A DNA stretch of 64,000 nucleotides from Clostridium sp. KNHs205 (GCF_000702945.1 NZ_JNLE01000003.1:600001-664000); one strand, 5' to 3'. Positions 41,943-51,434 are shown, counted from the stretch's first letter. Notes: a model not told the origin generated them from the letters alone. Made by a program: numbers and translations.

Positions 41943-43463
41943 TCAGGAGCCAGAAGATTCCTTCATAACTTCCTGATACAAATCTAAGGCATGCCCTGTC
42001 TTAAGGGGTTCGCCCTCGATTAAACGGAAGCATCTGTCGCCACCTTCCTCTCTGTCTGCTCTTAAAAAGATATTTTCACTTTGCTTCTTACGATAAAGGC
42101 TATGACTGAACTCATAATTATGTGTAACGAAGAGACAGGTAATTCCGCTGTCTCCTATACCGCTAAGGAGTTCCTTTGCCAGATAGGCCGCATCGTAATC
42201 GGTAGTAGTTGCAAAAGTCTCATTTAACAGCAGCAGGCTGTCAGGAGTTATCCTATTAACAATGTCGTGAAGCTTTAACAATTCCTGTTCCAATAAACCG
42301 TGTTTCAAGCTGGAATCTTCATCCTCTGGAAAATGGGTGAAGATACTCTGATAAATATTGCAGACATACTGGCTGGCAGGGGTAAAATAACCACTTTGTG
42401 CCAGGAGCTGTGCAGTACCGAAGCTTCTGAGAAAGGTTGTCTTACCGCCCTGATTTACTCCCGTGATGATATAATTGCTGACACCTTCATAGGAAATACT
42501 GTTGGCTACTGCAGAACGGTCCTTTATTACCAGAAACAGGTCATACAGTTCAGAGACCTTTAAGACCTTGGAGCCTTCTGAAAATTCAGGAAAGCAAGTC
42601 TTAATTCCACGTTCCTTCAGGAAATTATATAGATTCAGAGCACCGCAATAAAAGCCGAATTGATATTTCAACTGCTCTAACTGGTGCTTCACAGTATAGT
42701 TAAAATCACTTACCGTTTTTAGAATCCAGGTAAGACTGGCATCTATGATTTCCCGTACTTCGTTTTCAATGGTAGTAGTCTCGATTTTAATTTCATGGAA
42801 TTTATCTGACTTAAGAACGAAGGACAACAACCCTTTCTTTTCCTCGGAGGAGCCTTCGTTATCAAGAATACGAAGCAGTGACATGTCGGACATTTTAAGC
42901 CCCTTACCAAGATGGGCGCCTACAGAGACAGCATCGGTTTTCTTTAAGATTGATAAGGAATGAAGGAAAGCTTGCACCTCCTTAAGAAAGTTATCCGTGT
43001 AATAGCCGGTAAATTCACGGCAGAAGGAAAGAAGTGCTTCCGAAGTAAATTTGTTTTCTCTTCTTAGACTGCCGCTGATATTTTCCAGATAAGCAAGAGC
43101 TGCCAACGCTGTTTCAACCTGAGTCAGAATCTTCTTGGGTACCGGAATGATGTAATTATATTTTAATTTTGTAGAATCATCGTAGGTCTGTATCTTATCT
43201 AAGGCCTGACAAGCCCATTGGTAGATTTTATAAAATAAATCAAAATGGTTGATTGCGTCCCTTAAAACGGAGTGGCGTTTTGATAGCTCTGATTTCTGAG
43301 TGGCAGGCATCATCATCTGTTTACAGCTTATTTTTCGCAACTCCTCATCGCCAGCTGCAATAATATCTAAAAGCAGATTAAGCTTTAAATCCCGCAGGAG
43401 AAGTTTGCTGTCTGTCTTAAGTCTCTGGGCGTCATTATCAGTCGCTATAAGTTTAATCTCCAT
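41943..43463 (-). CDS. MutS-like ATPase B (domain III-V only)
   Basis: This 506-residue protein lacks the mismatch-recognition domain. It has a helical clamp/lever-like region (about 1-300) and the MutS domain V ATPase, with Walker A GVNQGGKTT (335-343; MutS normally GPNMxGKST), Walker B SLLLLNETFA and an H-loop THNYEF. Such proteins act on DNA structure or recombination intermediates, as MutS2-like proteins do, or have unknown roles; no Smr nuclease is attached. It overlaps the paralogous gene upstream by 11 nt, suggesting a heterodimer. A MerR-type promoter controls the pair. Confidence 0.85.
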   Translation of the reverse strand: MEIKLIATDNDAQRLKTDSKLLLRDLKLNLLLDIIAAGDEELRKISCKQMMMPATQKSELSKRHSVLRDAINHFDLFYKIYQWACQALDKIQTYDDSTKLKYNYIIPVPKKILTQVETALAALAYLENISGSLRRENKFTSEALLSFCREFTGYYTDNFLKEVQAFLHSLSILKKTDAVSVGAHLGKGLKMSDMSLLRILDNEGSSEEKKGLLSFVLKSDKFHEIKIETTTIENEVREIIDASLTWILKTVSDFNYTVKHQLEQLKYQFGFYCGALNLYNFLKERGIKTCFPEFSEGSKVLKVSELYDLFLVIKDRSAVANSISYEGVSNYIITGVNQGGKTTFLRSFGTAQLLAQSGYFTPASQYVCNIYQSIFTHFPEDEDSSLKHGLLEQELLKLHDIVNRITPDSLLLLNETFATTTDYDAAYLAKELLSGIGDSGITCLFVTHNYEFSHSLYRKKQSENIFLRADREEGGDRCFRLIEGEPLKTGHALDLYQEVMKESSGS

Positions 43464-45090
43464 TGGCTATACGCTCCTTTATCTGTGTTCCTGACAGGCA
43501 GTATTTTAAGGCGATATCAATTGCTCTGGCACTAAGTGCTGCCTCCCCTGGACGAATTCGATAGGTTCTTTCATAGCCATCTTCTTCTCTGGCAGAGGCT
43601 ATTAAGCTTATCATATCTGCCTGCAGCTTTGCCAGTTCCGGAACATGAGTTACACAAAGTACGGTACCGGCTTTGGCAAAGATTTTCGGAAGCAGCAGAC
43701 TGGTCAGATCGAAAGCATCCGCTGCGGTTGTAGATGAAAACATTTCGTTAAGAAGGTAGAGGCAGTTGGTTGGTGCTTTATCAAGTATTTCTTTTAAGTG
43801 GTGCAATTCCTCCTGCAATTTACCGTTGTTTACCAGGTGATTTTCCTCCACGGTAAAATGAGTATGGATACCGTTAAAGTGTGGCAGCAGAGCCTTTGTG
43901 GCAATTACCGGCATACCAAGCATTGCAAGATACGCGGTCTGTCCGACACTTCTTGCATATGTTGTCTTACCGCCCTGATTTACTCCCGTTATAAAAGCAC
44001 CTTTATTACTCTCCGCCAGTAGCAAGTCATTCACAGCAACCTCCCTGTGTTTTCCGGCTGCCAGAGCAAGACCGATATCGCATATTCCTTCCAGGTGAAG
44101 GCTCCTGGTTTCCGTGAATTCCGGATAAGCCAACAAGAAGCCTTTCTCCCGCAATTTGGAAGCAAGCATATGTCCGGATAGATAGACTTCAGATTCTTTG
44201 TAAAGCCTTTGCAGGATATCATTTGTCAGAGGTCTGTCAGAAGCGGTGAATTCCAGGCATTCTTTGCGAAGCTTTGGATACTCTTTCTCCACCAGTGATA
44301 TGAGTTTACTTTCAAAAGGATTTAACCCAGGCTGGTTAAAAAGACGGATGGAATTACGGCTGTGCTCCTGAATACGGAACACCTTCTCAAGGTTGCTACC
44401 GAAATCTTCAGTAACTCCTGTATTCTCATGAAAATATACTTTAACAGTATTTCCTGCCATAGTTAGGGTAAAATGGATACTTTCCAGCTTTTCCTTTAAA
44501 CGGGTGGCTTCCATATAGAAATCGTTATAACCGTCTCTGTTCAGGAAAGCGGTAAGATGAGAGAGCAGGGAAAGGAAAGCCCGGGATTTAACCTGTTCCT
44601 TTAAAACATCATATAACCTGCGGGCAGACTCATAATGCAGTAAGGCAGCATCAATATAATACTTGCTTTTTTGAAGCTGGGAATCTGAATTGTGCCGGTA
44701 TTCAAGTAACCGCTCTGCTTCTGTAAAGTCGTTTCGAAAAGCAGTTAGACCCTGTAAGACCAGCAGATTATCAAGGTCTTTATAGATTTCCTGCCGATAA
44801 GTGATCTCAGAGAGAGTTTCCGGAAAACTAAAGTAATAATTCTTTAGTTCTTCTGTAAGATGTTCATCCTTATCAGGAAGAAATACCGCTTCCAGATTCA
44901 GATCCTGGAAAAAGCAGGGCAGATTTCTGCCGGCTTCTGCTACTTCTTCTGACACAACCATTCTGGCACCTACAAAGTAAGTCTTCTTTTCAAGCTTTTG
45001 CTTTGCACGGTAATATACTTGATTTTCGGACTGTTTTTTTGCTGAATATTCCTGTTCCCGATTCTCGTAAAATAAACTAAAATACGTCAT
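43453..45090 (-). CDS. MutS-like ATPase A (domain III-V only)
   Basis: At 545 residues it is a paralogue of the next gene: an N-terminal helical region, then Walker A GVNQGGKTT (369-377), Walker B CLYLLNEMFSSTT and an H-loop VTHVPEL. It too lacks the mismatch-binding and connector domains. The 11-nt overlap with its partner implies coupled synthesis in equal amounts. GGAGG lies 8 nt before the ATG. The promoter has the 19-bp spacer of MerR targets, and a MerR gene lies just upstream on the same strand. Confidence 0.85.
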   Translation of the reverse strand: MTYFSLFYENREQEYSAKKQSENQVYYRAKQKLEKKTYFVGARMVVSEEVAEAGRNLPCFFQDLNLEAVFLPDKDEHLTEELKNYYFSFPETLSEITYRQEIYKDLDNLLVLQGLTAFRNDFTEAERLLEYRHNSDSQLQKSKYYIDAALLHYESARRLYDVLKEQVKSRAFLSLLSHLTAFLNRDGYNDFYMEATRLKEKLESIHFTLTMAGNTVKVYFHENTGVTEDFGSNLEKVFRIQEHSRNSIRLFNQPGLNPFESKLISLVEKEYPKLRKECLEFTASDRPLTNDILQRLYKESEVYLSGHMLASKLREKGFLLAYPEFTETRSLHLEGICDIGLALAAGKHREVAVNDLLLAESNKGAFITGVNQGGKTTYARSVGQTAYLAMLGMPVIATKALLPHFNGIHTHFTVEENHLVNNGKLQEELHHLKEILDKAPTNCLYLLNEMFSSTTAADAFDLTSLLLPKIFAKAGTVLCVTHVPELAKLQADMISLIASAREEDGYERTYRIRPGEAALSARAIDIALKYCLSGTQIKERIANGD

Positions 45091-45109
45091 AGCTTCACCT
45101 CCTGAAATA

Positions 45110-45140
45110 AGTGTAAACTATGACGCATGTGTAGGGTCAA
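45110..45140 (-). promoter_or_regulatory. MerR-type promoter of the MutS-like operon
   Basis: On the minus strand TTGACC (45140-45135) and TACACT (45115-45110) are 19 bp apart, with a quasi-palindrome ACACATGCGT in the spacer. It matches the serine hydrolase promoter at 7585-7615 in 24 of 31 positions. Confidence 0.8.
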
Positions 45141-45206
45141 TCTTAATTTTACAAGCAGCAGACTTTTTTAGGACGGTGGACACAGGTGCGTTTATCAGGG
45201 ATTATT

Positions 45207-45653
45207 TCATAACCATAGAATATCTGAGAAATCCTGTTCCAGCTTGTCGTTTTCAAGGCAATAGATCCTTGAAAGATTGTAAGCCTCTTCTTTTGCACCC
45301 GGCTTTTCAGGCTCAGCAGCAAGGTGTGACAGCATGTTGGTGATGTTTTCGTTATTATAGGCAAGAATCTGGATACAGCGGTCATTCTCTGCCTTCTTTT
45401 CCTGGAGCTTTTTCATAACGGCCTCTTTTGAATAGCAGTCTGCTTTTAAATCCTTGATATCAGCCAGGGAAAAACCCAGTTTTTTAAAACTGATTATAGT
45501 ATTCAGCTCTTTCAGCTGCTCGGAATCATAATAGCGGTAGCCGTTAGACGAATCAACCTCAGCCGGTGCCAGAAGGCCAAGCCGGTCATAGAGATGAAGT
45601 GCACGTACTGAAATATCACTAAAGTCTGCAAATTCCTTAATTTTTAACAACAT
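45207..45653 (-). CDS. MerR-family regulator upstream of the MutS-like pair
   Basis: The 148-residue protein has the MerR winged helix (IKEFADFSDISVRALHLYDR, 4-23, then GLLAPAEVDSSNGYRYYDSEQL) and a dimerisation coiled coil (about 75-105). Only a short tail follows, so any effector domain is minimal. It points towards the MutS-like operon and ends about 70 nt before that operon's 19-bp-spacer promoter. It is the obvious activator of it and, by promoter similarity, perhaps of the serine hydrolase gene at 6.6 kb. No Cys pattern typical of metal-sensing MerR is seen. Confidence 0.88.
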   Translation of the reverse strand: MLLKIKEFADFSDISVRALHLYDRLGLLAPAEVDSSNGYRYYDSEQLKELNTIISFKKLGFSLADIKDLKADCYSKEAVMKKLQEKKAENDRCIQILAYNNENITNMLSHLAAEPEKPGAKEEAYNLSRIYCLENDKLEQDFSDILWL

Positions 45654-45861
45654 ATGGAACCCCCTGTAAAACCACTCTTCCAGCTGGAATATTTCGTAAG
45701 TATATTCATATAGTAATACATTCAGGAGAGCTTTTCAATACCTTATAATATCATAGAATGAGGTATAAAACACTGTTCTGCCTTCTGCTTTAATACTGTT
45801 GAAAGTGTGATATGGTACATGTTATACTGAAACCATATTATTGGGGAATAGGAGATTCTAT

Positions 45862-46686
45862 ATGACTTTAAAGGAACTTTGCATTGGTATCGGCATGCCA
45901 GAGGAAGTAACGGAGACCGTTCTAAGGATTTATAAAGAACAGGATTATTCTGCATTAAAGGCAGTGACTGATAAGTTATACAACCGTAGGGACTGGGAGA
46001 CAGCCCTTGAGGAAATAAAGAAAGCTTTAGGTAAAGATGATAAAGGTTTAAAAATGCTGACGTTGCAGCTGGTAACCGGACTTAATACCTATAAGCTCTA
46101 TGAAGAGAAAGGAATCAGTCAGAATATATTCTTTGATACCTTTCAATGCTTTTCCAGATTCGTTGGGGAGCATATGGTCAGCTATCATACATATGGTTTT
46201 GACAGGGAATGGTGGACGCCCAGACAGATATCCATGGAGGAGTTCCGCTTGGGAGAACTGGAATTTGAAATGGAGAACTGGAAAGGTGAACGGGTAATCA
46301 GTGTACACATACCTTCTGATGCCAGGATAACCAGGGATAACTGTCTGAATTCTTATGAACAGGCACAGGAATTCTTTGCCAAGTACTATCCAGAAATGAA
46401 GTACCGTTATTTTATCTGCGATTCCTGGATGCTTTCACCGGGATTAAGGGAGGTATTACCTCCGGATTCCAGAATTCTTCAGTTCCAGGCGGATTATACC
46501 CTTGAGGAGTGGAATAAGGAAGATACCTCTTATATGGAATGGGTGTTTAAGAATTTAGATTTACCTTTTGATGAATTGCCGGAAGAGACATCTTTACAGA
46601 GAAATATTAAGAGGTTTATAAAAGAAGGGGGCTTTCTGGGAAGCGCTTTTGGATATATGGAAAAACCAGTATTCTGTAGAGTTTAA
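45862..46686 (+). CDS. acyltransferase-like protein (DUF5596 / GNAT_C type)
   Basis: The 274-residue protein resembles the acyltransferase-domain proteins with an N-terminal helical DUF5596-like part and a C-terminal GNAT-like part. Recognisable stretches are WWTPRQISMEEFRLGELEFEM (about 111-131), VHIPSDARIT, and YRYFICDSWMLSPGLREVLPP (about 185-205), where CDSWLL-type wording is usual for this family. The substrate is unknown. I use the ATG at 45862 with AGGAG upstream, not the TTG at 45841. It is divergent from the MerR gene and transcribed alone. Confidence 0.75.
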   Translation: MTLKELCIGIGMPEEVTETVLRIYKEQDYSALKAVTDKLYNRRDWETALEEIKKALGKDDKGLKMLTLQLVTGLNTYKLYEEKGISQNIFFDTFQCFSRFVGEHMVSYHTYGFDREWWTPRQISMEEFRLGELEFEMENWKGERVISVHIPSDARITRDNCLNSYEQAQEFFAKYYPEMKYRYFICDSWMLSPGLREVLPPDSRILQFQADYTLEEWNKEDTSYMEWVFKNLDLPFDELPEETSLQRNIKRFIKEGGFLGSAFGYMEKPVFCRV

Positions 46687-46701
46687 TAATTTTATGAGCA
46701 A

Positions 46702-46736
46702 CCCGCAGGACCGTACTCAAAATAGGTTTCTGCGGG
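46702..46736. terminator. hairpin between convergent genes
   Basis: CCCGCAG pairs with CTGCGGG, with inner ACC/GGT. The U tract is weak, so this is a moderate terminator candidate for the acyltransferase-like gene. Confidence 0.55.
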
Positions 46737-46877
46737 TATAATGAATTTTTGTGGTATATTTTTCTCTGAATTAGAGAGGCTGCGCCTATAATAATAGAGT
46801 ACCCCCTTTGTTTGTTCACTTCCGTTTGCTCACTGGCTCACCCTGTTATTCCAAGCATTATTCTGCTGCTGCAATTA

Positions 46878-47639
46878 TTAACGATTATATAATACTTTTT
46901 CCAATACATTATAATTGTCAGGAACTATACCTGCACCATTGAAGGATACGATTGTACCGTCTTCAAACTCTGCACCTAGATGCCACCAGCTTGCCATCCC
47001 GGATTCACTATCATCGGAATACATATAATCCCATTTCCAAATTTCTGCTACTTCCAGAGCCTTAATTATATCATTTTTTTGCTCTTCCTTTAATTCAGTT
47101 TCTTTATCAGCTTTTCGTATGTCACTATATAGATTAGCTGTATTGTAGGAATCATAGATAATTCCTTTTTCAAAATCTATTACAAAAGAGGTTCCTCCGG
47201 TATCTTGCTGGTCGGAAACAGTCAAATATTTTATACTTGCCGTATCTGGAAATTCCCCTGTAAATTTTTCTGCATTTATCAAATAGGAGAAGTCATATTT
47301 TTCTTCCGTCTTTTCTTTTAACATCTGTTCTTGTAGTCTTTTTAAATCAATGGTTATATAGGATAAATTTTTTAAATTTTGTTTTACCTGCAGGAAATAA
47401 TCTTCTGTCAATTGAAAATATGATACTAATTCCTCCAGATCATAGTTTTCGACATCTTCTTCTGTAAGTTGAAATGTCTCAAGTATGAAAGCTTTTGTTG
47501 CTAAAGGTTTCTTATCTGCTTCTTCCTGTGAACTTTGTATACTTTCCACTTTTTCATCTCCTTTCATTTTTTCTGTTGCACAACCGGTCAGAAGTAGGCC
47601 AATAATAGCTGAGAACATAATAATTTTTTTAGTATACAC
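46878..47639 (-). CDS. lipoprotein, candidate immunity factor of the T7SS toxin
   Basis: This 253-residue protein has a lipoprotein signal (MYTKKIIMFSAIIGLLLTGC, lipidated Cys20) and then a mostly acidic soluble domain with no recognised family. It lies 7 nt downstream of the zincin toxin gene and is the last gene of the cassette, the usual place of an immunity gene. A surface-anchored immunity protein would fit a toxin met outside the membrane. The role is inferred from position only. GGGGAGG lies before the ATG. Confidence 0.75.
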   Translation of the reverse strand: MYTKKIIMFSAIIGLLLTGCATEKMKGDEKVESIQSSQEEADKKPLATKAFILETFQLTEEDVENYDLEELVSYFQLTEDYFLQVKQNLKNLSYITIDLKRLQEQMLKEKTEEKYDFSYLINAEKFTGEFPDTASIKYLTVSDQQDTGGTSFVIDFEKGIIYDSYNTANLYSDIRKADKETELKEEQKNDIIKALEVAEIWKWDYMYSDDSESGMASWWHLGAEFEDGTIVSFNGAGIVPDNYNVLEKVLYNR

Positions 47640-47646
47640 GATTTTT

Positions 47647-49188
47647 TCACCTCCCCTTTGATTCTATCAATTGCTCATTCATAAGCTGCATGGCAGTTGG
47701 GAAATAAGCTTCTAATTCCCGTATCGATTCTTCATTTGATGTCATATACCTTGAAAATACTTCTGCCCATAATTCCTTTGCCTGGCTTCCGGTATATTTA
47801 TTATTCGCATTCAGATTATTCCAATATGTAGTGTCATCTTTTTTGCTGTTATCGTGATGATAAGTACCGTTTAGTTTGTTGTCAGTGAATCCCCCGTATA
47901 CATCCGAAATCCCACAATAAATAGTTGCATTTGTATCAGGCATAGAAAATTTACTTTTATACTCCTGGGTTACGGCGTCATATATCTCATGCTGCACCAA
48001 CTTTTTATCATATCCTGAAAAGTTGTAGGTCATTATACTTTTTACGATTTCATCTACATTTATCCCCAACCCTTCATATCCTTTGTCTTCTATGTAGTCT
48101 AATACACTATTCTTTATATTGGATTTGACATCTTTTTCAGCTGCCTGAAGGACTGTGGTACCATCAGCATTCACTGTTGTGTATTTATAATTTTTAGTTA
48201 TAAACAAAAATTTATCATCGTCTAATGATAAATCATCGATAGCATGGCCTACTTCATGAAAGAAAGTAACATAAGCACCTCTAGGATCATATTTTCCTTC
48301 ATTATTTTTATTATAAGGGTTATTTTGATAAAAACGAACATATAATTGTTTGCTTTTTCCACTATAATGCTGTGCCATTTCTTTTCCGCTGCTGTTATTT
48401 TCATGATAATTGTAATCACCTATTTTCAGATCCTTGGCATATTTAAAAAACAAAGAACGATAAGGTTCCTGAGCAGTATAAGCAATAAATTTTATATTAC
48501 GGATATCTTCCTGATATTTACTGCTTTTATCCTTTGCCAGGCCAGAAAGTAAATTGTTCATGTTTTTAGCATCCTTTGGTTTCATATACTCATAATATTC
48601 AATTACCAGCCCTATATCTTCCTTAAAATTCTTTATGTCATATGCCGCATCATTTCTCATATAGGGGGTAACATCACCGTCATAATACCGGCTGACTGCA
48701 TCAATCAGACCAGCTTTTAAATCATCGGACACCTCATCTTTATCAAGTTTTTCTGCTTTTTTTAAAAAGTCTGCTTTTAGATAAGGGTCAATAATTATGG
48801 TTGCCATTGCTGTCTTTAATTTATACTCCGTGCCACCCATGGTGCAGGTAATATCATTTGGATTTAAGGCATAAACATCCGTCAACGTTTTCATGACTCC
48901 ATAGTTAAAGATATCGTCTATAAGATTTTCTGCGTCAAGATGAATGTTCTTGCAGAAATCACCAAGTTTTTCCCTGGACTCTTCCAAGGCTTCGATTTTA
49001 GGCTCAAGAATGCTGATGTACAGAGGCGAAATACCGTCTAGTGGGCTGGTAGAAATCTTTCTTACTGCCTCAACTGCCAGTTTATAAGCACTGGAAGCAG
49101 CAGTAGTTATTTCTTTCGCCTCATAGGATTTCCAGGCATTTTCATGAAAAAGCCATTCATCATAGTCAGATATGAAATCTTTATTCAT
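47647..49188 (-). CDS. type VII secretion-linked zincin metallopeptidase toxin
   Basis: The 513-residue protein starts with a helical region (1-110) that could serve as a WXG-partner or secretion domain. It carries a metallopeptidase active site: HEVGH in TFFHEVGHAIDDLSLDDD (about 307-324) and a downstream Glu in KELWAEVFSRYM (about 470-481). No signal peptide is present, which suits type VII export. Upstream genes encode small WXG100-like partners and downstream lies a lipoprotein. I infer an antibacterial protease toxin. The ATG overlaps the preceding gene by 4 nt. Confidence 0.82.
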   Translation of the reverse strand: MNKDFISDYDEWLFHENAWKSYEAKEITTAASSAYKLAVEAVRKISTSPLDGISPLYISILEPKIEALEESREKLGDFCKNIHLDAENLIDDIFNYGVMKTLTDVYALNPNDITCTMGGTEYKLKTAMATIIIDPYLKADFLKKAEKLDKDEVSDDLKAGLIDAVSRYYDGDVTPYMRNDAAYDIKNFKEDIGLVIEYYEYMKPKDAKNMNNLLSGLAKDKSSKYQEDIRNIKFIAYTAQEPYRSLFFKYAKDLKIGDYNYHENNSSGKEMAQHYSGKSKQLYVRFYQNNPYNKNNEGKYDPRGAYVTFFHEVGHAIDDLSLDDDKFLFITKNYKYTTVNADGTTVLQAAEKDVKSNIKNSVLDYIEDKGYEGLGINVDEIVKSIMTYNFSGYDKKLVQHEIYDAVTQEYKSKFSMPDTNATIYCGISDVYGGFTDNKLNGTYHHDNSKKDDTTYWNNLNANNKYTGSQAKELWAEVFSRYMTSNEESIRELEAYFPTAMQLMNEQLIESKGR

Positions 49189-49508
49189 TTGATACCTCCT
49201 TTTCCGTTGTTAAAGAAATTTTTACCTATAAAACTATCCATCATAAAAGTAATCTCTTTAACCATAGTGGTATAATCTGACAACTGCCCATAGCATAACT
49301 GCAGTATGTCAAGATGCTGGTTTAAGACGGTAAAATAATCATTTAAACCAGAAGATGCTCTACCACTATAATTATATTGCATGATACTTTTCATTTTTTC
49401 AGACTCTGTAATAATTTCCTTCACACAAGAAGCACACTTGTTAAATTCAAGTGCAATTTCCTCCATAGACGTTTCACGAACAGATATTTTTGCTGTAGAT
49501 ATTGGCAT
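49185..49508 (-). CDS. small WXG100/Lap-like helical protein
   Basis: This 107-residue protein is predicted to be two long helices (about 12-45 and 58-92) linked by SGRASSGLN, the hairpin layout of WXG100 and LXG-associated helical proteins. The exact WxG is not present. It is translated just ahead of the toxin with a 4-nt overlap, so it probably binds the toxin's N-terminal helices to form the secretion-competent complex. Its own start overlaps the stop of the DUF5081-like gene by 1 nt. Confidence 0.75.
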   Translation of the reverse strand: MPISTAKISVRETSMEEIALEFNKCASCVKEIITESEKMKSIMQYNYSGRASSGLNDYFTVLNQHLDILQLCYGQLSDYTTMVKEITFMMDSFIGKNFFNNGKGGIK

Positions 49509-50149
49509 TAAACCACCTCCAGTCTTTTATGAAGCATATCAACTAAAGTAGTTCTGTCTCTTTCAAGCAATATATTATTATAGCAATCATAACAGTATTT
49601 TTTACCGGCAGACTCAAAAAATAATTCCTTCGTATTGTATCCCGTCATATCTTTCTCTTTAGAGGATCGAATCTCCGTACTTAAGGTAAAGCTGGTTTTA
49701 GCGTTGATTTCATATTTTTGCAGTAAGCTTTCAGGACTGATGTAGGAATCTTTATGACTGGTACTGCCTTTCCCATCTAGCAGCAGAAATTCGGGGAAGG
49801 CTTTGGTTACGGTTTCTAAATTTTTTTTGATGTTTATAACAGAAAAGAAATAATTTTCATTTGGATCTGTTCTTAGAAGAATGCCAAGTGTATCATTCAC
49901 AAATCCAATTGTCATATTAAGTATTCTAACATATTTCTTTGCTTCCTTAAATTGTTTTATTCTATTTATTACCAAAACTCCTTGGATGGTTAACGTTTTA
50001 TAGTCTTTCAAGAGACCGTTTTCGATTAAAGCATCTTTGATTACGTCCGCTGCTATTCCAGTCATTTTTTTATTCGAGAATGGCTCAATAGAATTAATAT
50101 CTTCACCGTCTATAACGGTGTTTAATACATAGAGTTCATAATAATTCAT
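49508..50149 (-). CDS. DUF5081-like T7SS accessory protein
   Basis: The 213-residue protein begins MNYYELYVLNTVIDGE and has an alpha/beta pattern without signal or membrane segments. The opening and its gene neighbourhood recall DUF5081 proteins from Firmicute type VII loci, which are thought to be cytosolic chaperones comparable to EspG. I am confident of the context but less so of the family name. It lies between two WXG-like genes with 1-nt and 10-nt junctions. Confidence 0.65.
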   Translation of the reverse strand: MNYYELYVLNTVIDGEDINSIEPFSNKKMTGIAADVIKDALIENGLLKDYKTLTIQGVLVINRIKQFKEAKKYVRILNMTIGFVNDTLGILLRTDPNENYFFSVINIKKNLETVTKAFPEFLLLDGKGSTSHKDSYISPESLLQKYEINAKTSFTLSTEIRSSKEKDMTGYNTKELFFESAGKKYCYDCYNNILLERDRTTLVDMLHKRLEVV

Positions 50150-50159
50150 TGTTGGCCTC

Positions 50160-50453
50160 CTATAATGCTTTTACCGCATTGGAATTAGTGGTAAAATTAT
50201 TCACATTCTTCAATAGTTCCTGCTCCTTCTGATTCATCTCATACAATATTTCTTTTATCTTTTTCTTATATTCAACTGTTAAATTCAACATGGTTTCACA
50301 TTTGTCACGGGTGTTCCCCTGCCAGTCCTTAGCTTCTAATTTCTTTATTAAACCTGCCTCCAGACTATTGAGTTCCTTGAATTTGTCCTCAATCCTATTT
50401 ATACAAGCCTGATAATCGGCAGGTCCATTTTTCAGTATCTTTATTTCAGACAT
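50160..50453 (-). CDS. WXG100-family protein of the T7SS cassette
   Basis: The 97-residue helical hairpin carries DWQGNTRD at about residues 43-50, a WQG turn equivalent to the WxG motif of EsxA-like proteins, flanked by two long helices. This is the standard size and layout. It lies 1 nt after the preceding gene's stop and is likely a structural partner in toxin export through a type VII (EssC) machine, which is not encoded in this window. Confidence 0.83.
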   Translation of the reverse strand: MSEIKILKNGPADYQACINRIEDKFKELNSLEAGLIKKLEAKDWQGNTRDKCETMLNLTVEYKKKIKEILYEMNQKEQELLKNVNNFTTNSNAVKAL

Positions 50454-50454
50454 A

Positions 50455-50814
50455 CTACAGCACCTCCCTATCTTCTTCCCATTCTCTTGTATAGATTTTA
50501 CTGCTCCACTCTGCTTTCTTACTGCTGCATTGTGAGATTACCTGTTCAAGATCTTGTGTAAAATTATTAATACTTGTAACTATTTGCTGGCAATGATTGA
50601 AATAATCCGTCTGTTTTATTTCATAACGCCGGATATAATCACCGGATAACCCGCCTATATAATTGACTTTCTTATTTAAGCTATTCTTATAAGTATTTAT
50701 ATCTGACAGGTTATTTGTTATCTTTCTTCGAATGTCTGTTAGCGAATTTTCCATACTTTTATAGGCTTCCATTTTGGCTGCCGCATAATGATTATATTTT
50801 GTTACCCAAGGCAT
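50455..50814 (-). CDS. DUF5082/YwqH-like helical protein, first gene of the T7SS cassette
   Basis: This 119-residue, strongly helical protein has the central GGLSGDYIRRYEIKQTDYFNH stretch (about 53-73). It resembles the YwqH/DUF5082 proteins that precede LXG toxins in Firmicutes. It is the promoter-proximal gene of the six-gene minus-strand unit, with GGGAGGG before its ATG. It is expected to act as a Lap1-like export partner. The family call is by layout and context rather than a strict motif. Confidence 0.7.
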   Translation of the reverse strand: MPWVTKYNHYAAAKMEAYKSMENSLTDIRRKITNNLSDINTYKNSLNKKVNYIGGLSGDYIRRYEIKQTDYFNHCQQIVTSINNFTQDLEQVISQCSSKKAEWSSKIYTREWEEDREVL

Positions 50815-51434
50815 ACCCTTCCCTCCCCTGTAATTTATTAAATAGAAGTACTTGCAGATTTCCAGGAGCTTCAGATAAAGCCACTGAACATGTTAGGTTC
50901 TGCTATAATAGCGGTTATCAATAATTTCGCTTCTCTCTTAGTGAAACCTTACCAATAAATTAGATCTCATTACTTTTAATATGACAGAAAAATTTTGTTT
51001 TCCAGTGCATTATTACATGTTACCTAATCCGGTACAGGATGGAAGTATTCCATCCGTTGCAAAGGAACATATAAATGAGATAGATTATGAAGGTCTTAAG
51101 TTAAATTTATTAAAGTACCGGGAAGAAACGGTTGAAGATGAAAAAAGTTAAGATAACAGATTTTTAGTGGATAATGAACATAACAAGTACAAGGAAAAAT
51201 GAATTAAAATATAGCGAGTACAGGAAGATTGAGAAGTATTTAAAGGAAATGATGTCTGCCAAGGAATATTTATATAAATAATCCGCAGAAACTGTTCATA
51301 GACTTCTGCTGTTTTTTATTAAAAGTAAATCTGAATAATATACAATGTCATGGTAACCCTAATAAAATGAAAACAAATCAGGAGTGGTAGAAGAACAATT
51401 TATATACAGAGTTAAATGAAAGGAAGGTATAAAG
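50815..51434. other. 620-nt region with one doubtful 56-codon frame
   Basis: The only candidate is a plus-strand frame at 50981-51151 starting MTEKFCFPVHYYMLPNPVQD and ending EEK-like residues before a TAA. It has no ribosome site, and I do not recognise it; it reads like the tail of a lost gene. The minus-strand promoter of the T7SS cassette must also lie here but is not clear. The ADH ribosome site GGAAGG ends the region. Confidence 0.4.
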
